Origin: Paracoccaceae bacterium
GTDB taxonomy: Bacteria > Pseudomonadota > Alphaproteobacteria > Rhodobacterales > Rhodobacteraceae
NCBI GenBank assembly: GCA_022843025.1
Contig: JALHOL010000001.1
Span: 558,001 to 622,000 of the forward strand
DNA: 64,000 nucleotides
Direction of reading: 5' to 3'
The notes under the pieces were generated by a model, which made no database searches, was not told the DNA's origin, and saw nothing but the letters and a program-made list of their open reading frames with translations. The position numbers and the translations under genes were made by a program. Below are positions 9,206-18,200 of the stretch, one piece after another (positions within the stretch are counted from its first letter, which is position 1; the number at the start of each line of letters is the position of its first letter).

Positions 9206-9568
9206 ATGCGTGTGATGGCTGGTCTGGCGGTGGTGGCGGTGCTGGCGGGATGCGCGCTGCCCGGTGGCGGAGTGGAGCCGCAGGCGGCGCGGCTGTCATC
9301 CGAGGTGCTGACGGTGAGCCTGAGCAACGGCACGGTGTGCCGCGCCGATTGGGCGGCGGCGGGCGGGGCGGGGCGGCTGGAGCCCTGCGGACCGGGCTAT
9401 GATTACCGGGTGACGCTGGTGGACCGGCCCAACCTGCTGCGCCAATTCTGGACGGAACTGACCCGCGCGCTGGGGGCCGAGGGCGTGGTGGCGCCGTTGG
9501 CCAGTGTGGAGATTACCGACGGGGTGGAGGTCTGGACCTTTGCGTCGCCCCCGCCCGTGCGGGACTGA
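9206..9568 (+). CDS. Small lipoprotein of unknown function
   Basis: 120 residues starting MRVMAGLAVVAVLAGCALPG, a lipoprotein signal peptide with lipobox LAGC and cysteine 16 as the lipidated residue. The mature part is short, with two further cysteines (VCRADW, PCGPGY) that could form a disulfide, and a Pro-rich end. I recognise no domain. ATG 9206 is preceded by GAGGAGA; the in-frame TTG at 9182 is less likely. The gene starts 24 nt after the permease stop, so the two may be co-transcribed. The protein probably sits in the periplasm, anchored to a membrane. Confidence 0.75.
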   Translation: MRVMAGLAVVAVLAGCALPGGGVEPQAARLSSEVLTVSLSNGTVCRADWAAAGGAGRLEPCGPGYDYRVTLVDRPNLLRQFWTELTRALGAEGVVAPLASVEITDGVEVWTFASPPPVRD

Positions 9569-9605
9569 GACGGCCTTATGGCCATGGGCCAGTGCAGGGG
9601 CGGGG

Positions 9606-9635
9606 TTGCCGTTCCCTGCCTGCCTTGTGTATAGG
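9606..9635 (+). promoter_or_regulatory. Candidate promoter for yebC
   Basis: TTGCCG at 9606-9611 and TATAGG at 9630-9635 are separated by 18 nt and lie 36 nt before the yebC start codon. The match to a housekeeping promoter is by eye only. Confidence 0.4.
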
Positions 9636-9670
9636 ACCGCATCACCCCACAGGGAAGCGGAGCACGGGTC

Positions 9671-10414
9671 ATGGCAGGCCATTCTAAATGGGCGAATATC
9701 CAGCATCGCAAGGGCAAGCAGGACAAGCTGCGCTCGAAGATGTTTTCCAAGCTGGCGAAGGAGATCACCGTCGCCGCCAAAATGGGCGACCCTGATCCCG
9801 ACAAGAACCCGCGTCTGCGCCTTGCGGTGAAGGCCGCGAAGGCCGTGTCGATGCCGAAGGACGTGATCGAACGCGCGATCAAGAAATCCATGGGCGGCGA
9901 TGCCGAGGATTACAGCGAAATCCGCTATGAAGGCTATGGCGTGAACGGGATTGCGATCATCGTTGAATCGATGACCGACAACCTGAACCGCACGGCCAGC
10001 AATGTGCGGTCCTATTTCACGAAATGCGGCGGGAACCTTGGGCAGACCGGATCGGTCAGCCATTCATTTGACCGGGTGGGCGAGATTTCCTATCCGGCCT
10101 CGGTCGGGTCGGCCGATGATGTGATGATGGCGGCGCTGGATGCCGGGGCGGATGACGTGGAATCCGATGACGAGGGTCATTGGATCTATTGCAGCGTCGA
10201 GGCCCTGTCGGACGTATCGGATGCGCTGGAAAAGGCGCTGGGGGAATCGCTGGAATCCAAGCTGGTCTGGCGGCCGCAATCGCGCACCGAGGTGGATCTG
10301 GAGACGGCGACCAAGCTGCTGCGGTTGATCGACATGCTGGAAGAAGATGACGATGTGCAGACCGTGACGCACAACTTCGACATCCCCGAGGATGTGGCGG
10401 CGCAACTGGCCTGA
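9671..10414 (+). CDS. yebC: YebC/PmpR family transcriptional/translation-associated protein
   Basis: A 247-residue protein with the signature start [18 protein letters not shown] and the conserved [13 protein letters not shown] and [14 protein letters not shown] segments. The family (TACO1/YebC/PmpR) has been described as a DNA-binding regulator in some bacteria and more recently as helping ribosomes through difficult stretches such as polyproline. The length is normal. A clean terminator follows, and a plausible promoter lies in the 102-nt gap before it, so it is probably monocistronic. Confidence 0.95.
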   Translation: MAGHSKWANIQHRKGKQDKLRSKMFSKLAKEITVAAKMGDPDPDKNPRLRLAVKAAKAVSMPKDVIERAIKKSMGGDAEDYSEIRYEGYGVNGIAIIVESMTDNLNRTASNVRSYFTKCGGNLGQTGSVSHSFDRVGEISYPASVGSADDVMMAALDAGADDVESDDEGHWIYCSVEALSDVSDALEKALGESLESKLVWRPQSRTEVDLETATKLLRLIDMLEEDDDVQTVTHNFDIPEDVAAQLA

Positions 10415-10432
10415 TCCATCGGGCGGAATTGG

Positions 10433-10460
10433 AAAGGGCGGCCCTTGTGGCCGCCCTTTT
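10433..10460 (+). terminator. Intrinsic terminator after yebC
   Basis: AAAGGGCGGCC, loop CTTGT, then GGCCGCCCTTTT: a perfect 7-bp GC-rich stem extended by A/T pairs and ending in a T-run. It starts 19 nt after the yebC stop and could also serve the converging gene. Confidence 0.85.
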
Positions 10461-10476
10461 GCATTCTCGCGCCGTA

Positions 10477-11007
10477 TCAGGCGGCGGGTGGCGGGGCGTC
10501 GGCGATCCGGGGGCGGCCGTCACCGCGCTTTTCCATCCAGTAGCTGTGGTTTTCCAGTGCGGCGGACATGGCTTCGAGCAGGTCGCCGCGGGTTACGGGC
10601 ATGCGCAGTGTCACGTCGCAGATCGCCATGCGTTCGGTGGAGTAATCCGAGGTCGTCACGCGGCGCGAGGCCATGATGACCGGCATGGCGGGGCTGAAGC
10701 GGCGCAGGCGCATGCCGAAATCGATCATCGCGCCTTCGTCCCCAAGGAAATCGGCATCGACGAGGGCGACATCATGGCTGCCGGCATAGGTATCGAACCA
10801 ATCGAGCGGCAGGCGGCGGAGCGGGAAATGGGTGATCTGCGCGCCTTTTTCGGCAAGCCAGTCCAGCAGAGGGTCAAGCGGGCCGGGCCGATCGCAAAAA
10901 ACCACGATGTTTGCAGAGCGGGGCGACTGGCCTGCTTCGCCGGCGATGGCTGGATTGGGATGGTCGGCGGCGGGAACCATGCTGAGGCTTTGTGTGTAAC
11001 CGGTCAT
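10477..11007 (-). CDS. Degenerate receiver-domain-like protein
   Basis: 176 residues from ATG 11007 (MTGYTQSLSM). After a variable N-terminus of about 30 residues there is a CheY-like fold: NIVVFCDRPG, then VALVDADFLGDEGAMIDFGMRLRR, where the first Asp of VDAD is at the phospho-acceptor position, then MPVIMASRR and a C-terminal DLLEAMSAALENH helix. The acidic pair after the first strand and the late Lys are not conserved, so it may not be phosphorylated in the usual way. There is no output domain and no sensor kinase nearby. It is divergent from a small winged-helix protein across about 300 nt. The assignment is by pattern, not by search. Confidence 0.6.
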   Translation of the reverse strand: MTGYTQSLSMVPAADHPNPAIAGEAGQSPRSANIVVFCDRPGPLDPLLDWLAEKGAQITHFPLRRLPLDWFDTYAGSHDVALVDADFLGDEGAMIDFGMRLRRFSPAMPVIMASRRVTTSDYSTERMAICDVTLRMPVTRGDLLEAMSAALENHSYWMEKRGDGRPRIADAPPPAA

Positions 11008-11060
11008 CTGATGGGGCGCGCACTCATTGGACGGTCTGCGGAAGTGGGGAATCGCTGGGC

Positions 11061-11100
11061 ACTGGGATCGCACAGAAGGGAACTGGCATCGCACAGAGGG
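11061..11100. repeat. Two imperfect direct repeats upstream of the receiver-like gene
   Basis: ACTGGGATCGCACAGAAGGG (11061-11080) and ACTGGCATCGCACAGAGGG (11082-11100) are nearly identical and adjacent, about 55 nt before the start of the minus-strand receiver-like gene. They lie in the shared divergent promoter region (11008-11306), so they may be binding sites for a regulator. No other copy was noticed. Confidence 0.5.
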
Positions 11101-11306
11101 CCGGTCGGAACCAAGGAACCAAAAAAACGTTATCTCACCGGCCAATACACGCCAAAGTTGTTACTTCGGGCCATGCTGTCAAGAGAAAGAACGGGGCTTT
11201 GGGCACAAATTGTTAATTTATGTCAAAGATGCGGGTGACCGTTGCCTGCGCAGCTTTTCCTAGCGTAAGTTAAATGTGGGTTGGGGAACGTCGGGAAGTT
11301 CGCGTT

Positions 11307-11603
11307 GTGAATATCAAAAGCGTTGCACAGTTGAGGGCCTTGCTGTTCGAGATGGAAACGACCCTTGGGCTGGTCGACCTGTCTCCGAACGAGCGGGATG
11401 TTCTTTATGCGATCAATGAGGTTTGCACCGGGTCGCCGAAAGCGGCGCGATCCGATGCGATCCGGAACCATCCGCTTGCGGCGAGCATTCCTCAGGCCAC
11501 CTATCACAGGGCGCTGAAGAGCCTTGTCCAGCGGGGGATGATCGCCCACGCGCCCGATACGCGGGCCGGGCATTACGTGCTGGCAGTGGAGCCCCGGACC
11601 TGA
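11307..11603 (+). CDS. Small winged-helix-like putative regulator
   Basis: 98 residues from GTG 11307 (in-frame ATG 11274 gives 109). The sequence AQLRALLFEMETTLGLVDLSPNERDVLYAI followed by HPLAASIPQATYHRALKSLVQRGMI reads like a winged helix: a recognition helix around QATYHRALKSLVQRG and then a wing. It resembles small MarR/GntR-like DNA-binding proteins but has no ligand domain. It is divergent from the receiver-like gene, and the two could be functionally paired. The upstream DNA is more AT-rich than the surroundings (TTGTTAATTTATGTC) and probably holds its promoter. The function is inferred only. Confidence 0.6.
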   Translation: MNIKSVAQLRALLFEMETTLGLVDLSPNERDVLYAINEVCTGSPKAARSDAIRNHPLAASIPQATYHRALKSLVQRGMIAHAPDTRAGHYVLAVEPRT

Positions 11604-11643
11604 GGGCGGGGATGATCTGCGGCTGCGAAAGAGAGGGGATGTG

Positions 11644-12213
11644 ATGCGAAACGCGATGCGATTCACCGCTGTGCATTTTTCCCTGGTATCCGCGCTGATC
11701 CTGCTGGCCTTTGCGCTGGGCGAGGGGGTGCAGGGCCTGCGGGAAGTGGTTTTGCCGCATGTGACCAGCCAGCTTCATGCCGTGTTCGTGCCCTTTGGGG
11801 CGATGGTGCTGCTGACCTGGGTTTATGGCTGGATGGCGTTGCCGTTGATGCTGCCTGCGGCGGTGTTGGCGGTGGGGGCGATTCTGGGCGTGTCGAGCCT
11901 GTCCTGGGCGTTGCTGACGATCCTGGCGGTCAAGGTTGCGGCGGTTCCGGTGAGCTTTGACCTGTTTCGCAAGGCCGGGCTGGACGCGCGGGGCGAGGGG
12001 CGGGCGGCGAACTGGCGCGTGCTGATGGCGGTGGGGTTGGTGGCCGCGCTGATCGGCAATGTGCCGCGCGTGATGGCGGGGCCGTGCTGCAACGGGTTTT
12101 CCGTGGGCGAGCGAATGGCGACCTATGTGACCGTGACAGCGGCGGATATTGGCGGGCTGATGCTGGTGCTGCTGGGCGCGATGGCGTTGTTCCGGGTGCT
12201 GCGTCAGGGTTGA
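11644..12213 (+). CDS. Integral membrane protein of unknown function
   Basis: About 189 residues with four or five hydrophobic segments: 13-30, 48-66, 68-98 and, after the short loop DLFRKAGLDARGEGRAANW, 121-140 and 155-183. A Cys-Cys pair occurs in GPCCNGFSVGERM. No family was recognised. ATG 11644 is preceded by GAGAGGGGATGTG, with an adjacent GTG at 11641 as alternative. It runs in the same direction as the winged-helix gene with a 40-nt gap. Its 3' end overlaps the convergent argP gene by 10 nt. Confidence 0.65.
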   Translation: MRNAMRFTAVHFSLVSALILLAFALGEGVQGLREVVLPHVTSQLHAVFVPFGAMVLLTWVYGWMALPLMLPAAVLAVGAILGVSSLSWALLTILAVKVAAVPVSFDLFRKAGLDARGEGRAANWRVLMAVGLVAALIGNVPRVMAGPCCNGFSVGERMATYVTVTAADIGGLMLVLLGAMALFRVLRQG

Positions 12214-13091
12214 AGCAGGACGCTGCGCGCGGCTTGCTGCATGGCGCGGGTGAGCGGGGCAAGCGCGGGCGCGGTGAGGCGGGCGAATTGCCAGTGCAAG
12301 GCCGTATCAAGCGGCTGGTCGGGGGCAAGGTCGACGAGCCTGCCGCTGGCAAGATGGGCCGCGACGAGCGGTTCGGGGTTCAGCCCCCAGCCAAGGCCCG
12401 CAAGGCAGGCATCCACAAACCCCTGAGATGAGGCGAGGCGGTGGCCGGGAAAGCCTGCGCGGCTGGCCTGGCCGCTGGTGCGCTGATCGACCCAGAGGTG
12501 TTGCAGGCGGTCTTTGTCAGAAAAGGTCAAGGCGGGGGCGCGGGAGAGGGCCCGCGCGGTGGCACCATCGGGCATCCAGCGTTCGATATAGGCAGGTGAG
12601 GCGGTGGCGCGATAGCGCAGACGGCCCAAGGGAAGGGTGTCGCAGCCCTGCAGCGGGCCGGGATGGGCGGTGACGGCGGCGGCAACCTCACCCCGGCGGA
12701 GCCAGTCTTGCGAGACATCCTGATCGTCGATGACGATGTCGTAGAGAAAGCCATCGGTCGCGGCCAGCGCGGGGATGACCCAGGTGGCGAGGCTGTCGGC
12801 ATTGACCGCGATGCGCAGGGTGGCGGGGCCGGGGGTGGTGCCGGGAAGTTCGGCGGCGAGGGCCTGTTCCAGCAGCACCACCTCATCATGGTGGCGGATC
12901 AGGCGCAGGCCAGTGGCGGTGGCGGTGCAGGGCGTGCCTCGCCGGATGAGGAGGGTGCCGATCCGTTCCTCCAACGCCTTGAGCCGTTGGGAAATGGCCG
13001 AAGGGGTGACGTGCAGTTCTGCGGCGGCAAGGTCAAAAGAGCCGCGCCGGTGAACGGCGGCGAGGGCGGAAAGCTGGGCGGGATCAAGCAT
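12204..13091 (-). CDS. argP: LysR family regulator, ArgP/LysG type
   Basis: 295 residues. The N-terminal helix-turn-helix (LSALAAVHRRGSFDLAAAELHVTPSAISQRLKALEERIG, about 7-45) begins with DPAQL, as in ArgP (IciA)/LysG. These proteins sense lysine or arginine and activate the exporter genes argO or lysE. That fits the gene order: divergent ACT and lysE-type genes start 91 nt away. A perfect palindrome, CATTAGAGTTTCTAATG, covers the argP start codon and may be its own operator. The 3' end overlaps the neighbouring membrane gene by 10 nt. Confidence 0.88.
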   Translation of the reverse strand: MLDPAQLSALAAVHRRGSFDLAAAELHVTPSAISQRLKALEERIGTLLIRRGTPCTATATGLRLIRHHDEVVLLEQALAAELPGTTPGPATLRIAVNADSLATWVIPALAATDGFLYDIVIDDQDVSQDWLRRGEVAAAVTAHPGPLQGCDTLPLGRLRYRATASPAYIERWMPDGATARALSRAPALTFSDKDRLQHLWVDQRTSGQASRAGFPGHRLASSQGFVDACLAGLGWGLNPEPLVAAHLASGRLVDLAPDQPLDTALHWQFARLTAPALAPLTRAMQQAARSVLLQP

Positions 13092-13105
13092 TAGAGTTTC
13101 TAATG
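13089..13105. promoter_or_regulatory. Palindrome over the argP start, probable operator
   Basis: CATTAGA GTT TCTAATG is a perfect 7-bp inverted repeat with a 3-nt spacer; its first three bases are the argP ATG read on the other strand. It lies between argP and the divergent ACT/lysE pair, where a LysR protein would be expected to bind. Confidence 0.55.
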
Positions 13106-13181
13106 TTGGGACAGGTTCTTTAATTGGATTGTGACGGGTGGGGGCGGTAGGTCAAGGGGGAACGAGGAGAGGGACTGTACC

Positions 13182-13565
13182 ATGGGCGAACGGGATATCG
13201 GGCGGTTGCTGCGCGGGATGGAGCCGGAGCTGCATTCTGCGGCCTATGGCTTTGCGCTGTGGCCGGGTGGGGCCTTGCCCTTTGCGCCCTTTGCCACGGT
13301 GGCCGAAGTAGAGGGGCTGACGGTGGTGGCCCCGCTGGATGTTCTGGCCGGGGTGGGGCTGACTTCGGAGCCTTGGGGGCGGATCAGCCTGACGATCCAC
13401 AGTGACCTTGCGGCGGTGGGTTTGACGGCGGCCTTGTCCGCCGCGCTGGCGCGCGAACTGATCAGCTGCAACGTGATTGCCGGGCTGCACCATGACCATC
13501 TGTTCGTGCCATGGGATCGCCGGGGCGATGCGCTGCGGGCGCTGGAGGCGCTGGCCCATGCTTGA
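13182..13565 (+). CDS. ACT domain protein (ACT_3/ACT_7 type)
   Basis: 127 residues from ATG 13182, preceded by GAGGAGAGGG. The pattern EVEGLTVVAPLD...ISLTIHSDLAAVGLTAALSAALARELISCNVIAGLHHDHLFVPWDR is that of the small ACT proteins of PF10000/PF13840, which bind amino acids. It overlaps the start of the lysE-type exporter by 8 nt and is divergent from argP, so it probably helps sense the amino acid being exported, or its homeostasis. No catalytic domain is attached. The ORF extends to GTG 13131, but that start has no ribosome-binding site. Confidence 0.85.
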   Translation: MGERDIGRLLRGMEPELHSAAYGFALWPGGALPFAPFATVAEVEGLTVVAPLDVLAGVGLTSEPWGRISLTIHSDLAAVGLTAALSAALARELISCNVIAGLHHDHLFVPWDRRGDALRALEALAHA

Positions 13566-14163
13566 GGCGGCCGGGGCGGGGTTTGTGGTGGCGATCAGCC
13601 TGATCGCGGCCATCGGGGCGCAGAACGCCTTTGTGCTGCGGCAGGGGATCCGGCGCGAGCATGTGCTGGCGGTGGTGTTGACCTGTGCGCTGTCGGACGC
13701 GGTGCTGATCGCGGCGGGGGTCGGGGGCTTTGCGCTGGTGTCGGGGGCGGTGCCGTGGCTGGCGGATGTGATGCTGTGGGGAGGCGTGGCCTTTCTGGTG
13801 GTCTATGGCGCGCTGCGGTTTCGCGCGGCTTGGGCCGGGGGCGAGGCGTTGATGCCCGCGCCGGGTGGGGCCGCGCCGTTGGGAAAGGTGCTGGCGACGT
13901 GCCTGGTGCTGACCTGGGCCAATCCGCATGTCTATCTGGATACGGTGGTGCTGCTGGGGTCGATCAGCACGCAATATGCGCCGCATGGCGTGGCTTTTGG
14001 AACAGGCGCGGCGACGGGGTCTTTCGTGTTCTTCAGCGCGCTTGGTTTTGGCGCGCGGTTGCTGGGGCCGGTGTTTGCCAAGCCGCGTGCCTGGGTGGTG
14101 CTGGAGGTGGTGGTGGGCTGCACGATGTGGGCGATTGCGGCCAAGCTGGCGCTGACGGCCTGA
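13558..14163 (+). CDS. LysE family amino acid exporter (ArgO-like)
   Basis: 201 residues and about six hydrophobic segments. The family signature is at the start: AISLIAAIGAQNAFVLRQGIRREHVLAVVLTCALSDAVLI, with the conserved GAQNAFVL. LysE/ArgO proteins export lysine and arginine from the cytoplasm. ATG 13558 lies within the last codons of the ACT gene (8-nt overlap), so the two are co-translated. The divergent ArgP-type regulator strongly supports an arginine/lysine role. TWANPHVYLDTVVLLGSIS is the second conserved segment of the family. Confidence 0.92.
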   Translation: MLEAAGAGFVVAISLIAAIGAQNAFVLRQGIRREHVLAVVLTCALSDAVLIAAGVGGFALVSGAVPWLADVMLWGGVAFLVVYGALRFRAAWAGGEALMPAPGGAAPLGKVLATCLVLTWANPHVYLDTVVLLGSISTQYAPHGVAFGTGAATGSFVFFSALGFGARLLGPVFAKPRAWVVLEVVVGCTMWAIAAKLALTA

Positions 14164-14218
14164 GCCTGCGGCGCTTGTGGCCTTGCGGGCGGCGTGGGGA
14201 TCGGGTTTTGTCGCCGCC

Positions 14219-15136
14219 ATGAGTGCCAAGCCCCCTGTCACCGATCTGGGCCGCCCCGTGGAAGGGGCGTTGTGGATGCTGCTAACGGGGCTGTGTTTCG
14301 TGGCGGTGACCGGGATCGTGCGCCATTTGGGGACGGACCTGCCCGCCGCGCAATCGGCCTTTGTCCGCTTTGGCTGGGGCGTGGTGTTTCTGCTGCCGAC
14401 GCTGGGGCCGCTATTGCGGGCGGGATTTCCGCCCGGCACGCTGCGGCTGTTTGGCTGGCGCGGGTTGGCGCATACGGCGGCGGTGGTGCTGTGGTTTCAC
14501 GCAATGGCGCGCATCCCGGTGGCCGAGGTGACGGCGATTGGCTATCTGAACCCGGTTCTGGTGACGTTGGGCGCGGCGCTGTTCTTTGGCGAGGCGCTGG
14601 CGCTGCGGCGGATCGTGGCGGTGGGGGTGGCGCTGGTGGGGGCGTTGATCGTGATCCGCCCCGGACTGCGCGAGGTGACGGATGGGCATTTCGCGCAGCT
14701 GGGCGCGGCCTGTTTCTTTGCGGTGTCCTATCTGTTTGCCAAGCGGTTGAGCCAGCAGGTTTCGGCCGGGGCCATCGTGGGCATCCTGTCGGTGAGCGTG
14801 ACAGTGGGGCTGCTGCCGCTGGCGATCTGGGTCTGGGTGCCGATGAGCCTGACGCAATTGGCGTGGTTGGGGCTGGTGGCGGGGTTCGCGACGGGGGGGC
14901 ATTACGCGATGACGCGGGCCTTCCGGGCTGCGCCGCTGGCGGTGACGCAGCCGGTGACGTTTCTGCAACTGATCTGGGCCACATTGCTGGGCGCGCTGGT
15001 GTTCGGCGAGGGGGTGGATCTGTTCGTGCTGCTGGGCGGGGCGGTCATCATCGGGGCGATCAGCTATATCACCTGGCGCGAGGCGATGATCAAACGCCGC
15101 CCGGTCACGCCCGCCGAGGCCGAGACGACTGTGTGA
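14219..15136 (+). CDS. EamA/DMT superfamily transporter
   Basis: 305 residues with ten hydrophobic segments in two EamA repeats; the conserved AIGYLNPVLVTLGAALFFGEAL occurs at the end of the first repeat and FLQLIWATLLGALVFGEG at the end of the second. Proteins of this kind in alphaproteobacteria are often of the S-adenosylmethionine/RhaT-like uptake or metabolite export type, but the substrate is not predictable. ATG 14219 was preferred to GTG 14177. It follows lysE by 55 nt on the same strand and may belong to the same transcript. Confidence 0.88.
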   Translation: MSAKPPVTDLGRPVEGALWMLLTGLCFVAVTGIVRHLGTDLPAAQSAFVRFGWGVVFLLPTLGPLLRAGFPPGTLRLFGWRGLAHTAAVVLWFHAMARIPVAEVTAIGYLNPVLVTLGAALFFGEALALRRIVAVGVALVGALIVIRPGLREVTDGHFAQLGAACFFAVSYLFAKRLSQQVSAGAIVGILSVSVTVGLLPLAIWVWVPMSLTQLAWLGLVAGFATGGHYAMTRAFRAAPLAVTQPVTFLQLIWATLLGALVFGEGVDLFVLLGGAVIIGAISYITWREAMIKRRPVTPAEAETTV

Positions 15137-15184
15137 ACAGATCGCTAAAATCCGGGGGGAAGGCCTTGGATTTGCCAGCATTCC

Positions 15185-15200
15185 CTAAGGCATTCCTAAC
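15185..15200. promoter_or_regulatory. CtrA-like motif upstream of the RTX gene
   Basis: CTAA, 7 nt (GGCATTC), then CTAAC. The CtrA consensus is TTAA-N7-TTAAC, so each half differs at its first base. It lies about 80 nt before the RTX start. Chance occurrence is quite possible. Confidence 0.25.
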
Positions 15201-15225
15201 CGTGACAGCGCCAGTCTGACCTAGG

Positions 15226-15267
15226 CTTTCGGGTGTGGGCTTTCGGGTGTGGGCCTTCGGGTGTGGG
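15226..15267 (+). repeat. 14-bp tandem repeat, three copies, at the RTX gene start
   Basis: CTTTCGGGTGTGGG at 15226, the same at 15240, and CCTTCGGGTGTGGG at 15254. It is immediately before the proposed GTG start at 15278 and contains another possible GTG start (15233). The unit length is not a multiple of three. Confidence 0.75.
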
Positions 15268-15277
15268 TGAGGGTGTC

Positions 15278-18200
15278 GTGTTTGAATTTCTGAGGGTCGG
15301 GGCGACCCTTGGCGCGCGATTTGCGCAGCCTTGGACGCATGGCGAGATGGTGGTGCAGCCGGGGACTGTTCCCACGGTCCGGCTGTTCAATCCGGTGCTG
15401 AATGAAACCGTACTGCTTGGGCTGGGCGAGGCGGGGCCGGTGGTGCAGTCCTTTGCGGTGCAGGGCAATGCGCGGGTGGGGGTTAGCGTGGGGGGCGTGG
15501 CGGGCAGCCTGCCGGTGGACATGATCACCGCCGCGCAAGGGGCGGGGGGGATGACCGGCTTTCTGCAATCGGGTGCGCCGGTGCAAGCGCAGGCGGTGGA
15601 GATGATCGCGGTGGAGGTGGCGGGGCAGTCCTATCTGCTGGCCGCGCGGCACAGCGGCAGCGGAGTGGAAAGTTTTCGCATCGGGGCGGGCGGCGCGCTG
15701 ACGCCGGTTTCGGTGGCGGCGGATGCGGGGGCCTTTGCGCTCGCCGGGGTGGTGGCGCTGGCGCGGGCGCAGGTGGGGGGTGTGAGCTATGTCTTTGCCG
15801 GATCGGGGGTGGAACACGGCATCACCACGCTGGTGGTCGGGGCAACGGGTGCGCTGACGCGGGGGGCGGTGACGGGGCAGGCGCAGGGCGTGCCGATGCA
15901 GGGGATCACCGCGTTGCAGACGGTCGAGGCCTTTGGCGCGACATGGCTGGTCGCAGCGGCGGCGGGGTCATCAAGCCTGACGGTGTTTCGTGTCGGCGCG
16001 GGCGGGGTGCTGGTGCCGGTGGATCATGTGTTTGATGAATTGGGCACACGGTTTCAGGGTGTCACGGCGCTGGATGTGGTGGTGCGGGGCGATTGGGTCT
16101 TTGTGCTGGCGGCCGGGGCGGATGAGGGGCTGACGCTGTTTGCCCTGACGCCGGGGGGGCGGCTGGTGCATCTGACGAGCCTTGCCGACCGGGCCGATCT
16201 GGGGCTGGCCAATATCAGCGCGCTGCGCGGTGTGGTGGTGGGCGACAGTTTGCAGGTGATGGTGCTTTCGGGGGCGGAGGCGGGGGTGACGCAACTTTCG
16301 CTGCCGCTGGCGGGGTTGGGCGTTCCGGGCCGTGTGGGGGCCGCAGGGCGCGACCTGATCCTGGACGGGGCGGGGGCGGATGTGCTGACCGGGGGGGCTG
16401 GGGGCGATTTGTTCGTGATGCGCGCCGATGGTCTGCGCGACGTGATCACCGATTTTGACCCTGTTCTGGACCGGATCGACCTGACGGGATGGCCGTTCTT
16501 TCGCCATGCGGGGCAGTTGGCGGTGACGGTGACCGCGACAGGGGCGGTGTTGCGCTTTGCGGGCGAAGAGTTGGAAATCCGCACGGCATCGGGCCGCCCC
16601 CTGACGGTGGCAGAGGTGATGGCGCTGGAATTCGGGCGCAATGGTCGGGTGCTGTTCGATCCGGCGCCGGTGATCGAGGAGCCACCGGACCCGGACCCCC
16701 CGGACCCGGACCCGCCGCCCGATCCGGTGGGCACGGGTGTGAACCTGTCCGGTCGCGCCGGGGCGGACCGGCTCGAAGGAGGAAGCGGGAATGACACGCT
16801 GAATGGCCGGGGCGGCGCGGATACCCTGCTGGGCGGGGCGGGGAATGACGCCCTGATCGGGGGAAATGGCGACGATCTGCTGTCTGGCGGGGACGGCGCG
16901 GACGGTCTGTCCGGGGATAGCGGCGACAACCGCCTGTTCGGCGGGGCCGGGAATGACAGCCTTGTCGGTGCCGAGGGGCGGGACGCGCTGTTCGGCGAGG
17001 ATGGGGATGACACGGTGCTGGGCGGCGCGGGGGCCAATACGCTGGATGGGGGGGCGGGTGATGACCGGCTGATCGGTGGCGATGACGCCGATGTTCTGGA
17101 GGGTGGCGATGGCGCGGATGCAATCGAGGCTGGGGGTGGCCATGACACCGCCCGGGGCGGGGCCGGGCATGACCAGATTCTGGGTGGACTGGGCGAGGAT
17201 GCGCTGTGGGGCGGAAGCGGGGACGACAGGCTGGAAGGCGGCGCGGGCAATGACAGCCTGTTTGGCGAGGCGGGCAATGACCGGCTGATCGGCGGGGATG
17301 GGGTGGACCAGCTGGATGGTGGCGAGGGGGATGACTGGCTGGAGGGGGGTGAGGGGGAGGATGTCTTCGTCGACGGCGCGGGCAATGACACGATCCTTGC
17401 CGGGGCGGGGAATGAGGTGATCCGGGCGGCGCTGGGCGATGACTCGGTTCTGGGTGAGGCGGGCAATGACGATCTGGCGGGCGGTTTGGGGGATGATCTG
17501 CTGTTCGGCGGGCTGGGCAACGACAGCCTGTTCGGTGAGACGGGCAATGACCGGCTGATTGGCGGGGATGGGCTGGATCGGCTGGACGGTGGCGAGGGGG
17601 ATGACTGGCTGGAGGGGGGTGAGGGGGAGGATGTGTTCGTCGACGGCGCGGGCAATGACACGATCCTTGCCGGGGCGGGGAATGAGGTGATCCGGGCGGG
17701 GGCGGGCGATGACTCGATCCTTGGGGAGGCGGGGAATGATTTCATCGCGGGCAGTCTGGGGGATGACCTGTTGTTCGGCGGGGCCGGGGAAGACGCGCTG
17801 TTCGGGCAGGCCGGGAATGACCGGCTGTTCGGCGGGGACGGTGCGGATCGGCTGATCGGGAGCCTTGGGGATGACTGGCTGGAGGGGGGCGACGGGGTTG
17901 ACGTGTTCAATGACGGGGCCGGGGATGACACGATCCTTGCCGGGGCTGGGGATGAGGTGATCCGGGCACGGCTGGGCAATGACTCGGTCCTTGGTGAGGC
18001 GGGGAATGACCGGCTGGCGGGGGGGGCGGGGAATGACCTGCTGTTTGGCGGGACCGGGACGGACAAGCTGTTCGGGCAGTTGGGAAATGACCGGCTGAGC
18101 GGGGGTGAGGGGGAGGATGGGCTGTATGGCGAGACGGGGAATGACACGCTGGCGGGGCAGGAGGGGGGTGATCTTCTGGCCGGAGAGGCGGGGAATGATC

